DNA from: Mucilaginibacter aquaedulcis
GTDB taxonomy: Bacteria > Bacteroidota > Bacteroidia > Sphingobacteriales > Sphingobacteriaceae
Direction of reading: 5' to 3'
NCBI RefSeq assembly: GCF_030409325.1
Contig: NZ_JAUFPR010000002.1
Coordinates: 930,001 to 994,000, forward strand
DNA length: 64,000 bases
Part shown: positions 60,239-64,000 of the stretch, piece by piece
How positions within the stretch are numbered: position 1 is the first letter of the stretch
How the letters are laid out: each line of letters opens with the position of its first letter
Notes under the pieces: generated by a model
Database searches by the model: none
What the model saw: only the letters and a program-made list of their open reading frames with translations
What the model was told of the DNA's origin: nothing
Translations under genes and position numbers: made by a program

Positions 60239-63063
60239 ATCTGCTTCAACTCGCTGTTAAATTGGTAGGTTTTCCCTTTTTGAGTATTAATGCTGATGGT
60301 TTTATCATGATAACGCAAGCGGCAAACACCACCTGTTTTTGATAGCACTTGTACGCCTTGTAATGCACCCTTTTCCCAATTAAAATTTAACTCAAAACCG
60401 CCACGGGCGCAAATACCTTTTATATTACCCTGTGGCAATGCTGATGGCAGTGCAGGTAACAATTCAATATCATCGCCCTGGCTTTGCAATAGCATTTCTG
60501 ACAAACCAGCCGCGCCTCCAAAGTTTCCATCTATCTGAAACGGTGGATGTGCGTCAAACAGGTTATGATATACTCCACCTTTTTCCTTACCCGAGTTTAC
60601 ATCGGCAGGCGAAAGCAACTTTGTAAACATCATATAAGCATGATCGCCCTGGCGCATCCGTGCCCATATATTAACCTTCCAGGCAATGCTCCAACCCGTA
60701 CCTTCATCGCCACGATAGCGCATGGATTGTTCAGCTGCTTTCATCAGTTTGGGTGTTTTGAAAGTAATATCAGTACCCGGAAATACGCCCCACATGTGCG
60801 ATACATGGCGATGAGTATCAGCCGTATCATCTTTATCTTCCATCCACTCCTGCAACTGGCCATATTTACCTATTTTGTTAGGTGCTATCTGTTTGAATTT
60901 CTCTCTAAGTGTATCGGCAAATACCTTATCCGTACCTAAAATTTCTGCCGCGGCAATGCAATCCTTAAATAATTCGCGGATAATCTGGTGATCCATTGTT
61001 GGCCCGGCCACCAATCCGCCATGTTCGGGCGAATTGGATGGGGCACTGATAAGGTTTCCGGTTTTAGGGTCTTTCACTAAAAAGTGTACAAAAAATTCGG
61101 CTGCTCCTTTCATTTCAGGGTAAGCACGGTTTTGTAAAAAGTTTTTATCCTGACTATATAAATAATGTTCCCATAATTGATGGCAAAGCCACGCACCGCC
61201 TGTTACCCAAATACCATGGTTGGAAGCGTTTACGGGAGCTGTACCACGCCACTGATCGGTATTGTGGTGTAAAACCCATCCCAGTGCGTTGTAATGTTCT
61301 TTGGCAGTGGCTTTACCGGTTATGGCCAAATCATCAACAATACTAAAAAAAGGCTCGCTGCATGCCGAAAGGTTCAAAACCTCTACCGGCCAGTAATTCA
61401 TCTGCAGGTTGATATTGGTAGTATACTTGCTGCCCCATGGAGGGGTAAGCAGATCATTCCAGATACCCTGAAGATTTGCCGGAGCACCGCCAGGCCTTGA
61501 TGATGAGATGAGCAGATAACGCCCGTATTGTGTATATAAACTTACAAAAGAAGGGTCAGGAGTAGATGCAAATTTCAGGATACGTTCATCCGTTGGCAGA
61601 TCAGCATTAATGCTTCTACCCAAATCAATTGAAAATGTATTGAAATATTTTTGGTAATCGTTGATATGTGCTGCTTTAATTGATGAATAGCTCTTAGACC
61701 CAATGGCCTCCGTTTGTTTTTTACAAATAGCATCCGGGTTGCCCGATACGTCATGATAATTTTTAAAACTGGTAGCAGCAATTAAGTAAAGATTAACCTC
61801 ATTAGCTCCTGTAATGGAAATATTATTTGAACTTACCGATACTTTGCCACCATTGTTTTGTACATGCAGGTAGCTTGCGCCTTTTAAAACTCCATCGTGA
61901 ATCTTTAAAGTGAGAGCCAGTGTATGATCATCTACCTTACGGGTTGTATAATTTTGATGCAAACTTTTCAATAGTGCTTTGAAAGAAATGCTTCCAGGCT
62001 TACTTGCAATCAGGTGAATGGCGATTGCCTGATCAGGGGCGCTGCTTAAATATTCACGTGTATAAGTAACATTGTTAGCCTTGTAAGTTACGTAAGCTGT
62101 TGCATTGCTGATATCCAGATCGCGCTTATAATCGCTTACCGCCTGTTTAGAAAATTGAAGGTACAAATCAGCAAAAGGCTGATAATCGGCATTGTAACGT
62201 GGATACTCAGGGGGGTTATTATCCTGGACCCAATATTTCCATTCGGGATTTAGGAGAATGCCATTTTCAGGTTTATCGCCTTCGGGATATACAGCAAATT
62301 TTTCTTTTACAGTGGTTAGTCCCCCCTTGTCAAAAAAATTAATTACCTGAACTGCAATAGTATTTTTACCGGGGTGAAGCAAACCTGCAGGTATACTATA
62401 TTTACGATTGGCCGTATTTGCGGTCGAGCCAATGAGCTTTCCGTTAACATAAGTAAAATCCATATCGCGTACCCGACCAATGATTAGCACCATATTTTTA
62501 CCAACCATATTTGCAGGCAGTTCAAACGTAGTACGCAACCAAACTGCGCCATCTAAGCCTTCAAAGCCGGATATAGTTTCCCAACCATTGGCATTGGGCA
62601 TGGTAATGGTTTTCCAATTATTATCATTAAAGCCTGCAGCGGCGGGTACAGTGTACGCGCTTACCTTTTTGACCCAGGCGACAGAATCTGCAGAATAATT
62701 ATTTTCATTGCTTTTTGTGCCCATGAAATGTTCTTCTGCCATTGCCTCAGCCTCGGCTTGCTTGCCATCAAACAATAACTGACGAATGGGTTGAAGATAT
62801 TTTGCAGCTCCCTTACGCTCGTAATGGCGTGGGCCGCCTGTCCACAAGGTTTGTTCATCGAATTGGATACGATCTTCTGCTACTCCTCCAAATACCATGG
62901 CCCCTAAACGACCGTTGCCTATGGGTAAAGCATCCGTCCATTTTTGAGCGGGTTGTTTATACCAAAGTTTCAAATCGGTTTGAGCCCTAACATTGATGGC
63001 TGCAACGGACAGCGATGCTGCCAGGCAGATGATTTTAGTGATAGATGACAGATTGTTTTTCAT
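60235..63063 (-). CDS. GH95 alpha-L-fucosidase/alpha-L-galactosidase with inserted beta-sandwich
   Basis: A 942 aa secreted inverting enzyme (signal peptide ending NVRAQ at residue 28). Residues 33-120 start the GH95 N-domain (WTDALPIGNGRLGAMVFGG). Residues about 128-265 look like an inserted jelly roll similar to those of SASA and GH2 proteins (WLRTTFELPANMVGKN, FTYVNGKLIGS). The catalytic pattern of AfcA (Asn421, Asn423, Glu566, Asp766) is matched by Asn550 and Asn552 (TTNINLQMNYW), Glu680 (SNSPEHG) and Asp845 (FQIDGNFGG). GH95 has both L-fucosidases and, in RG-II loci, an L-galactosidase. It lies 9 bp from the next upstream gene. Confidence 0.92.
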   Translation of the reverse strand: MKNNLSSITKIICLAASLSVAAINVRAQTDLKLWYKQPAQKWTDALPIGNGRLGAMVFGGVAEDRIQFDEQTLWTGGPRHYERKGAAKYLQPIRQLLFDGKQAEAEAMAEEHFMGTKSNENNYSADSVAWVKKVSAYTVPAAAGFNDNNWKTITMPNANGWETISGFEGLDGAVWLRTTFELPANMVGKNMVLIIGRVRDMDFTYVNGKLIGSTANTANRKYSIPAGLLHPGKNTIAVQVINFFDKGGLTTVKEKFAVYPEGDKPENGILLNPEWKYWVQDNNPPEYPRYNADYQPFADLYLQFSKQAVSDYKRDLDISNATAYVTYKANNVTYTREYLSSAPDQAIAIHLIASKPGSISFKALLKSLHQNYTTRKVDDHTLALTLKIHDGVLKGASYLHVQNNGGKVSVSSNNISITGANEVNLYLIAATSFKNYHDVSGNPDAICKKQTEAIGSKSYSSIKAAHINDYQKYFNTFSIDLGRSINADLPTDERILKFASTPDPSFVSLYTQYGRYLLISSSRPGGAPANLQGIWNDLLTPPWGSKYTTNINLQMNYWPVEVLNLSACSEPFFSIVDDLAITGKATAKEHYNALGWVLHHNTDQWRGTAPVNASNHGIWVTGGAWLCHQLWEHYLYSQDKNFLQNRAYPEMKGAAEFFVHFLVKDPKTGNLISAPSNSPEHGGLVAGPTMDHQIIRELFKDCIAAAEILGTDKVFADTLREKFKQIAPNKIGKYGQLQEWMEDKDDTADTHRHVSHMWGVFPGTDITFKTPKLMKAAEQSMRYRGDEGTGWSIAWKVNIWARMRQGDHAYMMFTKLLSPADVNSGKEKGGVYHNLFDAHPPFQIDGNFGGAAGLSEMLLQSQGDDIELLPALPSALPQGNIKGICARGGFELNFNWEKGALQGVQVLSKTGGVCRLRYHDKTISINTQKGKTYQFNSELKQI

Positions 63064-63072
63064 AGCCCTAAT

Positions 63073-64000
63073 TTAATTAAACAACCAGCGTAAATCCTTA
63101 ATATTTCCGGCATTACTTAAACCTGCATCATAAACTGGTATATAAGAACCATCATCAACAACCCCTAAAACTAAACAGACACCTTTGCCTAAAGTAAGCG
63201 TGTTATTACCTGTCTTAAAACTGTAAGTATGCACGTTAACAGGCGGCATACCCTCAATTTGCACTGCATTAGCTATTTTAACATCAGCTTGCCCATAGTC
63301 GTTAGCACTTGCATCCGTTTCCAATTGCGGTTCTGGTAAGTAGCCTGGTTCCTTACTGCTAAAAAAGCCAACCAATACCTTTACCGCTTTAGTATTTGTA
63401 AAGCTGAATTCCGTACCATTTTTAAGTTGGACCACTTTTGAAAACTTCATTCCTTGCAAACCTTCCAGCTCTTTAGCTACGTTTTTTACAACAATCGGAG
63501 TGTCGGTAAATACCTGCTGTCCTGCAACCAGTTTATAGCGATCCGCAGATTTAACAGTGATCATGGCATCCGTTAAAACAATCTTTTCGGCCTTTTTTGC
63601 AGCAGCTTGCGGAGATTTTAGTGAATCTATATTATGTTTAAAATTGTCAAACTCTTTTTGATAAACCGGCAGCAGCTCGGCCCAGGTTTTCATTTTGGCA
63701 TCGTTACCTCCTACCGGAATTTTGCGTTGTTTGGTCTGCATACTATTGGCATACAGGTAAGTATGTTTAGTCAGTTTTACGAGATCTTCATAATACTTTA
63801 AACTTGTTTGTAACTCAGGAAGTGCCTTTTCCAGATCAGCAACATCATTAGAGTATTTATAACGCAGCACCCACAACGCGGCCCTGGCTTTATAAGCATA
63901 GCTATTAGCCAATGCATTATAGCAATACATATCGTTTCGCAGTCTCAAAAACTCGGTTTTGTTTTGCGTTATACCAGCCGTCGCTTTATCGGCTGCTTCA
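63073..64000 (-). CDS. Secreted-enzyme C-terminal fragment, possibly GH138-like
   Basis: The frame is open to the right edge (64000), so only the C-terminal 309 residues are seen. An apparent start at 63948 is a TTG inside the open frame and probably not real. Residues near the start are helical (NALANSYAYKARAALWVLRYKY, then WAELLPVYQKEFDNFKHNID), followed by beta-rich sequence (ITVKSADRYKLVAGQQVFTD, GTEFSFTNTKAVKVLVGFFSS) and the end SNAGNIKDLRWLFN. I do not recognise the family with confidence. RG-II loci contain the alpha-galacturonidase family GH138 with a large helical and beta-sandwich C-terminus, which is a possible match. It lies directly upstream of GH95. Confidence 0.5.
   Translation of the reverse strand, partial: EAADKATAGITQNKTEFLRLRNDMYCYNALANSYAYKARAALWVLRYKYSNDVADLEKALPELQTSLKYYEDLVKLTKHTYLYANSMQTKQRKIPVGGNDAKMKTWAELLPVYQKEFDNFKHNIDSLKSPQAAAKKAEKIVLTDAMITVKSADRYKLVAGQQVFTDTPIVVKNVAKELEGLQGMKFSKVVQLKNGTEFSFTNTKAVKVLVGFFSSKEPGYLPEPQLETDASANDYGQADVKIANAVQIEGMPPVNVHTYSFKTGNNTLTLGKGVCLVLGVVDDGSYIPVYDAGLSNAGNIKDLRWLFN

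Overview
The window comes from a Bacteroidota genome, most likely a soil or plant-associated Sphingobacteriaceae member of the Mucilaginibacter/Pedobacter type. This rests on a SusC/SusD pair, many secreted glycoside hydrolases with Bacteroidota-type signal peptides ending in AQ, SSS sugar symporters, an AT-rich base composition and weak Shine-Dalgarno sequences. Nearly every base is coding. No rRNA, tRNA, CRISPR array, transposase, integrase or phage gene was seen.

Layout. (1) 1-3883, plus strand: the tail of an SSS symporter, a SASA-type acetylesterase and a DUF5703 protein, in overlapping or abutting frames. (2) 3941-46373, minus strand: a polysaccharide utilisation locus of 23 genes. Read in transcription order it is DUF3826, SusC, SusD, PL1 lyase, a beta-helix two-module protein, GH140, GH43-like lipoprotein, BNR_4 propeller, SASA esterase, GH2, GH78, a second DUF3826, sialidase-like propeller, STN-esterase fusion, secreted TIM-barrel protein, GH141-like beta-helix protein, rhamnose-mutarotase-like protein, Gfo/Idh/MocA oxidoreductase, SSS symporter, GH78-like, LacZ-type GH2, GH106 and GH127. 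Most gaps are below 20 bp and several genes overlap. A weak hairpin plus T-run lies just after susD. (3) 46374-46826: a 453 bp divergent intergenic region, followed by an AraC/cupin regulator on the plus strand. (4) 47715-64000, minus strand: a DapA-family aldolase, a second SSS symporter, GH2, a five-bladed-propeller protein, GH78, a very large GH2 with a malectin module, GH95 with an inserted beta-sandwich, and the 3' end of a further gene that runs off the window.

How it works together (inference). The enzyme set combines GH140 (apiosidase family), GH106 and three GH78 (L-rhamnose), GH95 (L-fucose/L-galactose), a GH141-like protein, GH127 (L-arabinofuranose), four GH2, a PL1 pectate lyase and two acetylesterases. 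This is close to the kit known for rhamnogalacturonan-II (RG-II) and other complex pectins. GH140 is the most specific marker, because apiose linked to galacturonate is an RG-II feature. SusCD would import oligosaccharides cut at the surface, periplasmic exo-enzymes would remove side-chain sugars one by one, and the SSS symporters with cytosolic oxidoreductase and aldolase would handle monosaccharides or sugar acids. Several RG-II activities (GH137, GH142/143, GH28, pectin methylesterase) are not visible here and may lie beyond the edges.

The most interesting parts are proteins with no clear activity (two DUF3826, DUF5703, the 1053-residue beta-helix protein, three propeller proteins), the STN-esterase fusion, a GH127 in which the usual acid/base Glu position reads Gln, and the inserted domains in the GH95 and GH106 enzymes.
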